Of a stretch of 64,000 bases of DNA, positions 42,962 through 50,914 are shown in pieces (within the stretch, counting starts at the first letter, position 1; every line of letters starts with the position of its first letter). The notes beneath the pieces were generated by a model that ran no database searches, was not told the origin of the DNA, and saw only the letters and a program-made list of their open reading frames with translations. The DNA is taken from NCBI RefSeq assembly GCF_030142045.1, contig NZ_CP126242.1:2666001-2730000 (forward strand). Reading direction: 5' to 3'. Position numbers and translations under genes: made by a program. Origin of the DNA: Arthrobacter sp. zg-Y919 (lineage in GTDB: Bacteria; Actinomycetota; Actinomycetes; Actinomycetales; Micrococcaceae).

Positions 42962-43008
42962 GCGCCTTTGAGGCGGCAGATGTGTTCTTGCTTACGTGGG
43001 CAGGAACG

Positions 43009-44058
43009 TTACTTCGCGTTGTCCGCTGCCGTGGCGGCGTCGGCGATCATCGGCACCACGTTGTCCAGGGCGTACGGGATGCTGAGCACGTTGATGGCCG
43101 ACGTGGAGAAGACGCGCGTGGGATCGGCGTCGGCCACCAGGCTGCCGTTCTTCACAGCGGGGATCTGGCTCAACAGCGGATCGGAGGCAATGGTGTCCGC
43201 CACGTCGTCGCTGGCCACCCAGCTGACGAAGATATCCGAGTCCAGCTGGTTGAGGTTCTCGTCGGACCAGGGGACGTAGAACTCGCCTTCCTTGCTGTTC
43301 TCGGCCACCACGGGGGCCTGCGTCAGGCCCAGGGACTCCATGAACTTGGGGCGGTTGTCCAGCGCGGTGTAGACGGAGTTCTCCGCACCCGGGGCGAGGT
43401 TGCCGTAGATGAAGGTCTTGCCTTCCAGCTGCGGGTATTCGGCGGCCTTGTCGGTGATGGCCTGCTCTGTGTCCGCCACCAGCTTTTCCGCGTCGTCGCT
43501 CTTGCCCAGGGCCTCGCCGATCATGGTGGCGGTGTCCTGCCAGGAGGTGCCCCAGGGAGCTTCGGGGTAGGCCACCACGGGAGCAATCTTGCTCAGCTTG
43601 TCGTAGTCCTCCTGCGAGAGGCCGGAGTACGCAGCGATGATGACGTCGGGGTTGGTGGCCGCGACGTCGTCGAAGGCAATGCCGTCAGCCTCGGAGTACT
43701 GCGCCGGAGCGTTTTCGGAGCCGATGGGTGCGTCCAGGTCCTCGAGCGCGTCGTCGATCCAGGGGGTGGTGCCCTGCTCGTTGCCGCCGAACTCAATCAA
43801 GGGCATACCCACGGGAACCACACCCAGCGCGAGGGCGGTCTCCGCGTTGGCCCAGGACACGGCTGCCACCCGCTCGGGAACACCTTCAATGGTGGTCTCG
43901 CCGAAGGCATGCTCGATGGTTACGGGGAACTGGTCTTCGGCAGCGGCAGCGCTGCTGGAGGATTCGTTTTCACCCGCGGCGCCGGTGGAGCAGGCGGAGA
44001 GGGAAAGAACGGCGACGGCGGCCGCAGCGGCTGCGCGCCGCATCCGGGACAGGGCCAT
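43009..44058 (-). CDS. Orphan iron-siderophore-binding lipoprotein
   Basis: The 349-residue substrate-binding protein has lipobox LSAC (Cys23) after an Ala-rich signal. It follows the FepB pattern: FPVTIEHAFGETTIEGVPERVAAVSWANAETALALG, TNPDVIIAAYSGLSQEDYDKLSKIAPVVAYPEAPW and IPYALDNVVPMIADAATA. It is paralogous to the lipoprotein at 25197-26225 but has no permease or ATPase beside it. It probably uses the 23-30 kb permeases. AAGGAG precedes the ATG. Degenerate iron-box-like sequences lie upstream at 44124-44162. Confidence 0.92.
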   Translation of the reverse strand: MALSRMRRAAAAAAVAVLSLSACSTGAAGENESSSSAAAAEDQFPVTIEHAFGETTIEGVPERVAAVSWANAETALALGVVPVGMPLIEFGGNEQGTTPWIDDALEDLDAPIGSENAPAQYSEADGIAFDDVAATNPDVIIAAYSGLSQEDYDKLSKIAPVVAYPEAPWGTSWQDTATMIGEALGKSDDAEKLVADTEQAITDKAAEYPQLEGKTFIYGNLAPGAENSVYTALDNRPKFMESLGLTQAPVVAENSKEGEFYVPWSDENLNQLDSDIFVSWVASDDVADTIASDPLLSQIPAVKNGSLVADADPTRVFSTSAINVLSIPYALDNVVPMIADAATAADNAK

Positions 44059-44123
44059 TTTGGGCTCCTTGGATCACATAAACGGACGGAACAGACCCGG
44101 CGGTCGCGGGTCCAAAAATAAGA

Positions 44124-44162
44124 TTAGCCCAGGGTTAACCCAATTACGCAACGCTAATCTTT
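44124..44162 (-). promoter_or_regulatory. Degenerate iron-box-like sequences
   Basis: TTACGCAACGCTAATCTTT (44144-44162) matches the DtxR/IdeR consensus at 12 of 19 positions. The neighbouring TTAGCCCAGGGTTAACCCAA (44124-44143) has two TTAG/TTAA half-site-like parts. Both lie about 65-105 bases upstream of the orphan lipoprotein start. The match is weaker than at 30461. Confidence 0.4.
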
Positions 44163-44227
44163 CGTAATACCCTTTCGGCCGCTGAGTGCCCCGCCATCCG
44201 GGCGCCCCGGACGGCCCGGGAGGTGCC

Positions 44228-45472
44228 CTAGGACTTGGCCCGCGCCAGCCGCCGCAGGTCCACGGCGGGGTCCCGCAGCTGTTCCGGGTCCACACGGCGC
44301 CCGGTTTCAATCAGCCTGCGCGCGGCCCGCACGGCGGTTCCGGCGTCGACGGCGGCCACGCCGGCCAGCGTCCCGTCCGCACCGAGGCGAAAGGCCATAA
44401 AACCGGGGCCGGGTTCGCCGCGGAGCATGGTCCGCCCCGGAACCGTCATGCTGCCGGCCACTTCCAGATGCACGCCGTACCGGTCGGACCAGAACCAGTC
44501 CACCGCCGCGGCCGGAGGGTCGACGCCGAGCATCCCGGCCGCGGCCGCCTCACCCGTGTGCCGGGCAGCATCCCAGTGCTCGAACCTGCGGCCGGGCACT
44601 CCGCCGGAACCAATGCGGCGGGAGGAATCTCCGGCGGCGAAAACGCGCGGGTGGGAAGTGCGCCCGGAGCCGTCCACCAGTACGCCGCCGTCCACCGCCA
44701 ACCCCGCACCGCGGGCGAGTTCCGTGACCGGTTCGCTGCCCGCGGCCATCAGGACCGCGGTGGCGGAAAGCCTGCTGCCGTCCGTGAGCTCCACGGTCAG
44801 GGCTCCCCCGTCCGCACAGATGGCCTCCGGCATGCCGCGCCGGTAGTGCGTGCCGTGCGCGGTGTGGAGTTGATGCAGGGAGCCGGCCATCTCGGGACCC
44901 ACCGCGGATGCGGACGGCAGGCCGGCGGGATCCACCAGGGTGACGTCGGCGCCCAGGGCGCGGGCGGTACCTGCCACTTCGGCGCCGATCAGTCCGGCGC
45001 CAAGGATGACCAGGTGTGCACCGGGAATGATCCGCTCCCGCAGCGCTTCGGCGTCGCCGGCGCTGCGCAGGGTGAACACCCCGGGCAGGTCCGCACCCGG
45101 CAGCGGCAGCCGGCGGGCGCGGGCACCGGTGGCAAGCAGAACGACGTCGGCCGTCAGCTCCGTGCCGGAGGCCAGGGCGAGGACGGGCGCGGTGGTGCCG
45201 CTGCCGGCGTCGAGCCTGCCCACGGAGTCGGCAATCACGGAGATGCTGTTGTCCTCGAACCACTGCCGGGGAGCCAGCTGCAGGCGCAGCCGGTCCAGGG
45301 TCCCGGCGAGGAAGGCCTTGCTCAGCGGCGGCCGGTCATAGGGCAGTCCGGCGGGATCCACCAGGGACAGTACGCCGGCATAACCGCGCCGGCGCAGCTC
45401 ACGCACCGCACTGAAGCCGGCGATTCCGCCGCCCACCACGGCTATGGACGCCGGGGCTCCGTCGGTACTCAA
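44228..45472 (-). CDS. Rieske ferredoxin reductase (FAD/NADH)
   Basis: The 414-residue flavoprotein has two Rossmann loops, AVVGGGIAGFSAVRELRRRGY for FAD and VILGAGLIGAEVAGTARALGADVTLVD for NAD(P)H. Other blocks are YDRPPLSKAFL and VFAAGDSSRR, typical of oxygenase-coupled ferredoxin reductases (BphA4-like). The C-terminal 80 residues form the reductase interaction domain. Its ATG overlaps the Rieske ferredoxin stop by four bases, so the pair transfers electrons from NAD(P)H to the Rieske protein. Confidence 0.88.
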   Translation of the reverse strand: MSTDGAPASIAVVGGGIAGFSAVRELRRRGYAGVLSLVDPAGLPYDRPPLSKAFLAGTLDRLRLQLAPRQWFEDNSISVIADSVGRLDAGSGTTAPVLALASGTELTADVVLLATGARARRLPLPGADLPGVFTLRSAGDAEALRERIIPGAHLVILGAGLIGAEVAGTARALGADVTLVDPAGLPSASAVGPEMAGSLHQLHTAHGTHYRRGMPEAICADGGALTVELTDGSRLSATAVLMAAGSEPVTELARGAGLAVDGGVLVDGSGRTSHPRVFAAGDSSRRIGSGGVPGRRFEHWDAARHTGEAAAAGMLGVDPPAAAVDWFWSDRYGVHLEVAGSMTVPGRTMLRGEPGPGFMAFRLGADGTLAGVAAVDAGTAVRAARRLIETGRRVDPEQLRDPAVDLRRLARAKS

Positions 45473-45813
45473 GCGCCGAGCGGACTCTCGTTGGGGTAGA
45501 GCCAGACCCCACCGTCACGCACGTCCACCCGGTGGGCCTTGGTATTGACCAGGGCCGGCAGGCACAGGGCCTCGCCGGTGCGGAGGCAGAAGCGTGCGGA
45601 GTGGACGGGGCATTCCACCTCATCCCCCTCGATCCATCCTTCGGCAAGGGATGCATCCTCGTGCGTGCAGGTGTCATTGAGCGCGTAGAAGCGTCCGTTG
45701 TCGCTGTGGAACACGGCAATGTCGTCCGCGGTGCCCGCCGTTTCGGCGTCCACCGTGAGGGCCTCGCCCTCTTCTATTCCATCAACGTCGGCAACGCGGA
45801 TACCCTCGCTCAT
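45469..45813 (-). CDS. Rieske [2Fe-2S] ferredoxin
   Basis: The 114-residue soluble ferredoxin has the cluster ligands C49-T-H51 and C68-P-V-H71 (NDTCTHEDASLAEG and VECPVHSARF). It resembles ferredoxin components of ring-hydroxylating dioxygenases (BphF-like). The ATG at 45813 was chosen because GGAAGG precedes it; an in-frame codon 27 bases upstream is less likely. No oxygenase subunits lie nearby. A perfect palindrome lies 28 bases upstream. Confidence 0.92.
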   Translation of the reverse strand: MSEGIRVADVDGIEEGEALTVDAETAGTADDIAVFHSDNGRFYALNDTCTHEDASLAEGWIEGDEVECPVHSARFCLRTGEALCLPALVNTKAHRVDVRDGGVWLYPNESPLGA

Positions 45814-45840
45814 GCCCTTCCTTCCCCGGCACCAGGCCAA

Positions 45841-45867
45841 TAACGTGTTGCTTACGTCAACACGTTA
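45841..45867. promoter_or_regulatory. Perfect 10-bp inverted repeat (likely MarR operator)
   Basis: TAACGTGTTG-CTTACGT-CAACACGTTA is a perfect inverted repeat with a 7-base centre. It lies between the Rieske gene and the stop codon of the MarR gene, which it overlaps. TTGACG inside it on the minus strand could serve as a -35 box for the Rieske genes. A MarR dimer is the likely ligand. Confidence 0.65.
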
Positions 45868-46371
45868 CCCCGGCAGCGGTGGCTCGGAGCCCGCGGTGAG
45901 CGGGGGCACACCCTGCTGCCGGCCGGAGGGGAACAGCGGAGCCGCACGCCGGGTCGGCCTGCCCGGTTCCAGTCCCCTGATAAGCGCAGTCAGTTCCGCA
46001 CGCAGCTCGGGGCCGATCCCGGCGGTGGAGTCGTCCTGCTCAAGGTTTTCGGCGTCGGCCAGGAGCTTTTGCCCGCGTTCGGAAATGGCAACCCATCGTC
46101 CGGACCTGCCGACAGTTTCCGCCGGCACCTCTTCCACGAGGCCCTGCCCGGCCATACTCACGAGCGCCGTCCCCAGGGTCTGTGCAGTAACACGCAGCCG
46201 CCGGGCAAGCTCCGCGCGGCGCATGGGCCCATCGGCAAGGAGCACCCGCAGCACCGTCACACGTTCCTGGGTTAGTCCCACTGCGCGAAGCTTGTTATCC
46301 ACTTCCCGCCGTACAAGCCGTGCAGCCGTCGAGAGCAGCCGCACGGGTTCCCAATCCCCCTCGTTCTGCAT
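45865..46371 (-). CDS. MarR family regulator beside the Rieske pair
   Basis: The 168-residue regulator has the winged helix MRRAELARRLRVTAQTLGTALVSMAGQGLVEEVPAETVGRSGRWVAISERG, residues about 55-105. The last 30 residues are Pro/Gly/Arg-rich. ATG at 46371 has AGGAAAGC upstream and was preferred to an in-frame ATG at 46395. Upstream, GTGTGCTTAC-like bases around 46430 resemble part of the palindrome, so self-regulation is possible but not shown. Confidence 0.85.
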   Translation of the reverse strand: MQNEGDWEPVRLLSTAARLVRREVDNKLRAVGLTQERVTVLRVLLADGPMRRAELARRLRVTAQTLGTALVSMAGQGLVEEVPAETVGRSGRWVAISERGQKLLADAENLEQDDSTAGIGPELRAELTALIRGLEPGRPTRRAAPLFPSGRQQGVPPLTAGSEPPLPG

Positions 46372-46479
46372 CTTCCTGCTTTCCTGATACGTCATTGGTA
46401 AGCGGTTCTGCTCCGCTGAACAATCAGTGTGCTTACTATTTCAACGGCACAGAGGGGGTACTTGTCAAGCCGGGTGGGG

Positions 46480-47109
46480 TTACCTGCCTGCCCACTGGCG
46501 GAACGCGCGGACGGCGTCACCCCCGCCTTCGATGCTGACATTGGCCGCTGCGCGCCGGCCCATGGCATGCAGCGCGAGGTCCACTACATCCCCGGAAACC
46601 AACACCGACTCAGTGCCGCGCTTGACCCTGCGCCGCCCCGAACCGGGCAGCGCCAGTTCCACGCCGACAGGGCTGCCGCGGTATCCCATCCGCGCCATCA
46701 GGCCCAGCTGCTTCCACAGCGCCTGCTGCTGGCCGGCAGGGAGTTCCCGTGGTGCGGCCGTTCCCTCGCCGCGGCGGATGTCCTCATGGTGAACGACGTA
46801 TTCCACCAGGTTTGCCGCCTCCAGCCGGTAGGGCGAAAACCGGCCCGGACCGGCGGCGAACCGGTCAACCAGCGCAGCATAGCCCTCAGGCACCGCTGCC
46901 GCTGCAGCCTCGGCGCCGAGGTGCTTTTCCTGGCCCGGTTTGGGCCGGCGCACCGCATCGGCGGCGATCTTCCAGGGGGCGTGCTCCCGGAGCACGAGGT
47001 GCGCCAGCAGCCGGCGCACGTCCCACCCCTCACACAGGGTGGGTGCGAGCGGATCCGCCTCCCGCAGCGTCCGGACCAGTTCCGCGCGTTCCGTATCCAC
47101 CCATGCCAT
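46480..47109 (-). CDS. TIGR03085-type metal-binding protein
   Basis: The 209-residue protein is of the DinB/maleylpyruvate isomerase-like four-helix superfamily, subgroup TIGR03085. It begins MAWVDTERAELVRTLREADP; LCEGWDVRRLLAHLVLREHAPWK and NLVEYVVHHEDIRRGEG carry the candidate metal ligands (His37, His-His in VVHHED). The function is unknown; some superfamily members use mycothiol. AAGGAG precedes the ATG. It is divergent from the long acyl-CoA dehydrogenase. Confidence 0.8.
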   Translation of the reverse strand: MAWVDTERAELVRTLREADPLAPTLCEGWDVRRLLAHLVLREHAPWKIAADAVRRPKPGQEKHLGAEAAAAAVPEGYAALVDRFAAGPGRFSPYRLEAANLVEYVVHHEDIRRGEGTAAPRELPAGQQQALWKQLGLMARMGYRGSPVGVELALPGSGRRRVKRGTESVLVSGDVVDLALHAMGRRAAANVSIEGGGDAVRAFRQWAGR

Positions 47110-47303
47110 GTTGCACTCCTTCGCGTTGAACGCCGCTGATTTTCCGCCCTCTCCAGGCGGTTACCTGCGGCAATGTGGCCTACGGCCAACATTAGCCACC
47201 GAACCCCCTTTACCCGTACCTACTGGCGCGTAGCATGGTCCCCACAGTGAGCCGAGGCTGTTGAGCCGTGCACACGGGGCAGCCGTGACAGAGGAGAAAT
47301 CCC

Positions 47304-49277
47304 ATGAGCACCACTGATCTTTCCCAGGACGCCAGCCGCAACGGCAGCGCCCGCAAAATCAAGGAACGCGTCGTCACCGAACAGGACGCCCGCAACGCCA
47401 CCGAAGCAGCCCGGGATACCGGTGAGTCCCGGCCGAGTTTCGCCAAGGGAATCTACCTGGGCAACTACAACCTGGACCTGGTGGGCTCCCTGCCCCCGGG
47501 GGACCTCGATGAAGAGGCCCGGGCACAGCTGTTCCTGGCGGCCTTGACGGACTACTGCAAAACCATGGACGGCCGGGCAATTGAACGTACCGGCATCATC
47601 CCCGACGAGAACCTGCGCGGGCTCGCCGATCTGGGGGTGTTTGGAATAAAGATCCCGCAGCACTACGGCGGGCTGGGCCTGTCCCTGCTGAACTACGGGC
47701 GTGCCCTGATGATCCTGGGCACCGTGCACCCCAGCCTGGGTGCGCTGGTCTCCGCCCACCAGTCCATCGGTGTGCCGGAACCGGTCAAGGTGTTCGGCAC
47801 CGAGGCGCAGAAGGAGGAGTACCTGCCGCGCTGCGCCGCCGGGGCGGTGACCGCCTTCCTGCTCACCGAACCCGACGTCGGGTCCGACCCCGCGCGGCTG
47901 CGCACCACCGCCATCCCCTCCGACGACGGCAGCGAATACGTGATCGACGGCGTCAAGCTGTGGACCACCAACGGGGTCATTGCCGAACTGGTGGTGGTGA
48001 TGGCCGCCGTTCCGCCGCACGGCGAGTCCAAGGGCGGGATCAGCGCCTTTGTGGTGGAGATGTCCTCCCCCGGCATCACCGTGGAGAACCGCAACAACTT
48101 CATGGGCCTGCGCGGCATCGAAAACGGGGTCACCCGGTTCACCAATGTCCGCGTCCCGGCCGCCAACCGGCTGGGCCGCGAGGGCCAGGGCCTGAAGATC
48201 GCCCTGACCACACTGAACACGGGCCGGCTGTCCATTCCGGCCATGTGCGCCGCGGCCGGCAAATGGTCGCTGAAGATTGCCCGCGGCTGGTCCGGTGCCC
48301 GGGAGCAGTGGGGCAGGCCGATTGGCCGGCACGAGGCCGTGGCCAAGAAGCTCGCCTTCATTGCAGCCACCAGCTTCGCGCTGGAGGCGGTGTTTGAACT
48401 CTCCGCCGAACTGGCCGACGCCGGCACCAAGGACATCCGCATCGAGGCGGCCCTGGCCAAACTATGGGCCAGCGAAATGGCCTACAACATTGCGGACGAG
48501 CTGGTGCAGGTGCGCGGCGGACGCGGTTTCGAGACGGCCGATTCGCTTGCGGCCCGCGGCGAGCGTGCGGTCCCGGCCGAGCAGCAGCTGCGGGACCTGC
48601 GCATCAACCGGGTGTTCGAGGGGTCCACCGAGATCATGCACCTGTTCATTGCACGTGAAGCGGTGGATGCCCACCTCTCCGCGGCCGGGGACCTGGCGGT
48701 GGCGGATGCTCCGGTGGGCGCCAAGGCGCGGGCGGCCCTGAAGGCCAGCGGTTTCTACGGCAAGTGGCTGCCGACGCTCGCCGCGGGCAAGGGCAATGTG
48801 CCGACGTCCTACACGGAGTTCGGCGTGCTGGCCCGGCACCTGCGCTACGCCGAGCGGGCTTCGCGCCGGCTGGCCCGCTCCACCTTCTACGGCATGGCCC
48901 GCTGGCAGGCCGGGTTGGAACAGCACCAGGTTTTCCTGGGCCGGATCGTGGACATCGGTGCCGAGATTTTTGCCATCTCCGCCTCCTGCGTCCGCGCCGT
49001 GAAGATCCGCCGGGAGGATCCGGCGGAAGGAGCCAGCGCATTCGAGCTCGCCGATGCGTTCAGCAGGGAATCCCGGGTCCGGATCGAAGCACTTTTCGAC
49101 GGCCTGTGGAACAACTCCGACGAGTCCGACCGCCGGCTATCCAAGGGCGTTTTGGCCGGGCGGTACACCTGGCAGGAGGAGGGTGTGCTGGACGGGTCCG
49201 AAGGCACCGGACCGTGGATTTCCGAGACGGCCCGCGGGGACGAGCCGAAGGAGAACCTGCACCGCTGGTACCGGTAG
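47304..49277 (+). CDS. Long-form acyl-CoA dehydrogenase
   Basis: The 657-residue flavoenzyme is longer than typical acyl-CoA dehydrogenases (about 390) because of an N-terminal 60-residue extension and a C-terminal domain of about 170 residues. FAD/substrate motifs are AFLLTEPDVGSDPARLRTTA, WTTNGVIAELVVVMA, GRPIGRHEAVAKKLAFIAATSFALE and VRGGRGFETADS with RVFEGSTEIMHLFIAREAVD. This architecture resembles VLCAD/ACAD9-like or mycobacterial long FadE enzymes, so a long-chain substrate is possible. GAGGAGA precedes the ATG. A short imperfect palindrome lies at 47172-47193. Confidence 0.88.
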   Translation: MSTTDLSQDASRNGSARKIKERVVTEQDARNATEAARDTGESRPSFAKGIYLGNYNLDLVGSLPPGDLDEEARAQLFLAALTDYCKTMDGRAIERTGIIPDENLRGLADLGVFGIKIPQHYGGLGLSLLNYGRALMILGTVHPSLGALVSAHQSIGVPEPVKVFGTEAQKEEYLPRCAAGAVTAFLLTEPDVGSDPARLRTTAIPSDDGSEYVIDGVKLWTTNGVIAELVVVMAAVPPHGESKGGISAFVVEMSSPGITVENRNNFMGLRGIENGVTRFTNVRVPAANRLGREGQGLKIALTTLNTGRLSIPAMCAAAGKWSLKIARGWSGAREQWGRPIGRHEAVAKKLAFIAATSFALEAVFELSAELADAGTKDIRIEAALAKLWASEMAYNIADELVQVRGGRGFETADSLAARGERAVPAEQQLRDLRINRVFEGSTEIMHLFIAREAVDAHLSAAGDLAVADAPVGAKARAALKASGFYGKWLPTLAAGKGNVPTSYTEFGVLARHLRYAERASRRLARSTFYGMARWQAGLEQHQVFLGRIVDIGAEIFAISASCVRAVKIRREDPAEGASAFELADAFSRESRVRIEALFDGLWNNSDESDRRLSKGVLAGRYTWQEEGVLDGSEGTGPWISETARGDEPKENLHRWYR

Positions 49278-49293
49278 GACTGCCTGGGACCGC

Positions 49294-49905
49294 CTACACG
49301 GCGCCGACCGCGCCGCGGCAGATCTGCACATAGCGGTCCGCCAGTTCCTCCGGCGGAAGCGGGCCGCCGGCGCGGTACCACTGGGCCACTCCGGTGCACA
49401 TGGTGGTGACCGCCCGGCTGGCGTCCTTGGGGTAGCCGGTGGTGAAGCGGCCGCTGCGCACGGCTTCGGCCACGACGTCGTCCAGGAGTTTCTGCTGCCG
49501 GTCCCGGGCCGCGATATGCCCGGCCCGGGCCGGCCCCTCCAGGCTGCGGATCTCGCTGGCCGCAATGAAGGCGTGTTCCCAGCGGTAGGCGTGGACCAGG
49601 ACCAGGCATTCGATGAGCAGGGCAAACCGCTGCTCCACGTCACCGCCGGCCTCGGCCAGGGCCGCCGTGCTGCGGGCGTACAGGTCTGCCATGGCGGATT
49701 CGGCTATCCCCACCAGCAGCGCCTGTTTGGACGGGTAATGGTGGTACAGCCCGGGCACGGAGAGCCCGGCGCGGGTGGCGACGGTGCGGATGGTGGTCCC
49801 GTGGTAGCCGTGCTCCACAAAACAGTCCAGGGCGGCGCGCAGCAGCGGGGGCAGGGCGGGGACGGAGAAGTCCCGCCAGCCGGGCTGCACACGGGTGTCG
49901 GTCAT
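49294..49905 (-). CDS. TetR family regulator of the SDR-ACAD-kinase operon
   Basis: The 203-residue regulator has the helix-turn-helix domain LLRAALDCFVEHGYHGTTIRTVATRAGLSVPGLYHHYPSKQALLVGI, about residues 20-66. The C-terminal ligand domain resembles TetR_C members of fatty-acid/CoA metabolism (YDAVLEMCTGVAQWYRAGG-like end). GGAAGG precedes the ATG at 49905; an upstream in-frame codon is less likely. It is divergent from the SDR gene across a perfect palindrome. Confidence 0.88.
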   Translation of the reverse strand: MTDTRVQPGWRDFSVPALPPLLRAALDCFVEHGYHGTTIRTVATRAGLSVPGLYHHYPSKQALLVGIAESAMADLYARSTAALAEAGGDVEQRFALLIECLVLVHAYRWEHAFIAASEIRSLEGPARAGHIAARDRQQKLLDDVVAEAVRSGRFTTGYPKDASRAVTTMCTGVAQWYRAGGPLPPEELADRYVQICRGAVGAV

Positions 49906-49992
49906 GCCGTCCCTTCCATGGGAACAATGTGAGAGCAATGCGAGAATAATGTGACCCTTGACACGTTCGGAGGGCCTGCACCAGACTAACCG

Positions 49993-50012
49993 TACCGAGC
50001 GGTCGCTCGGTA
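49993..50012. promoter_or_regulatory. TetR operator palindrome
   Basis: TACCGAGCGGTCGCTCGGTA is a perfect inverted repeat of two 9-base arms around GT. It lies between the divergent TetR and SDR genes, 40 bases from the SDR start. Arms of the form ACCGAGCG are typical of TetR regulators of acyl-CoA genes. Confidence 0.8.
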
Positions 50013-50051
50013 GTAGGTCCCGGTAGTAGTTTGAGCGGAAGTTGGCGCAGC

Positions 50052-50867
50052 ATGACGGAACAGACGCCGGAGCAGCCGGAGCAGGTGCCGGGGCAGGAGA
50101 CAGCCAGGCCCCGCCTCGAGGGCAGGACAGCAGTGGTCACCGGAGCCAGCCGCGGCATCGGACTGGCGATCGCCCGGCGGCTGGTGGCCGAAGGCGCGAA
50201 GGTCTGCATCACCGCCCGCAACATCGGCCCGCTGAAGGAAGCCGCTGCGGAGTTCCCGGAAGGCACCGTGCTGGCGGTTGCCGGCCGGTCCGACGACCCG
50301 GACCACCGCGCAGAGGTGCTGGACACCGTCGCGGACACCTGGGGCCGGCTGGACATCCTCGTGAACAACGCCGGGGTGAACCCCGTCTACGGCCCGCTGA
50401 GCGAGCTGGACCCGGAGGCGGCCCGCCGGATCCTCGACGTCAACGTGCTCGGCACCCTCGCCTGGGTCACCGCCGTCTGCGCCCATGAAGCCCTGGACTT
50501 CCGCGGCCGCGGCGGCTCGGTATTGAACCTCTCCTCCGTCTCGGCGCAGACACCTGCCGCCGGCATCGGCTTCTACGGCATCAGCAAGGCCGCCGTGGAA
50601 CAGCTCACCCGTACCCTCGCCGTCGAACTGGCACCCACCGTGCGTGTGAACGCGCTGGCACCCGCCGTCGTCAAGACGCAGTTTGCCCGTGCCCTGTACG
50701 AAGGGCGCGAGGAAAAGGTCAGCTCCACCTACCCGCTCAAGCGGCTCGGCACCCCGGAGGACGTGGCCGGCGCGGCTGCCTTCCTGGCCTCCGACGACGC
50801 CGCCTGGGTCACCGGGCAGATCATCAACCTCGACGGCGGCCTGCTGGTGGCCGGCGGCGCGGCCTGA
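50052..50867 (+). CDS. SDR family oxidoreductase (LvaD-like position)
   Basis: The 271-residue classical SDR enzyme has GASRGIGLAIARRL (cofactor loop, residues about 39-52), NNAGVNP, the catalytic Ser in NLSSVSAQ and YGISK (Tyr-x-x-x-Lys), with the end VTGQIINLDGGLLVAGG. The first 25 residues are Gln/Pro/Glu-rich. It leads an operon with an ACAD and an APH-like kinase. In the levulinate pathway the equivalent SDR (LvaD) reduces 4-oxoacyl-CoA to 4-hydroxyacyl-CoA; that assignment is inference from context. Confidence 0.87.
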   Translation: MTEQTPEQPEQVPGQETARPRLEGRTAVVTGASRGIGLAIARRLVAEGAKVCITARNIGPLKEAAAEFPEGTVLAVAGRSDDPDHRAEVLDTVADTWGRLDILVNNAGVNPVYGPLSELDPEAARRILDVNVLGTLAWVTAVCAHEALDFRGRGGSVLNLSSVSAQTPAAGIGFYGISKAAVEQLTRTLAVELAPTVRVNALAPAVVKTQFARALYEGREEKVSSTYPLKRLGTPEDVAGAAAFLASDDAAWVTGQIINLDGGLLVAGGAA

Positions 50868-50914
50868 CCCGCCCGCTGGCCGAACAGCATCCCGCCACCC
50901 TAAGGACCCCCGCC

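Noticed and set aside
41384..43279. Plus-strand frame of about 630 codons opposite the MscS channel and part of the lipoprotein
   Set aside because: It runs antisense through two good genes and their terminator with low-complexity His/Gly/Gln content and no motif.
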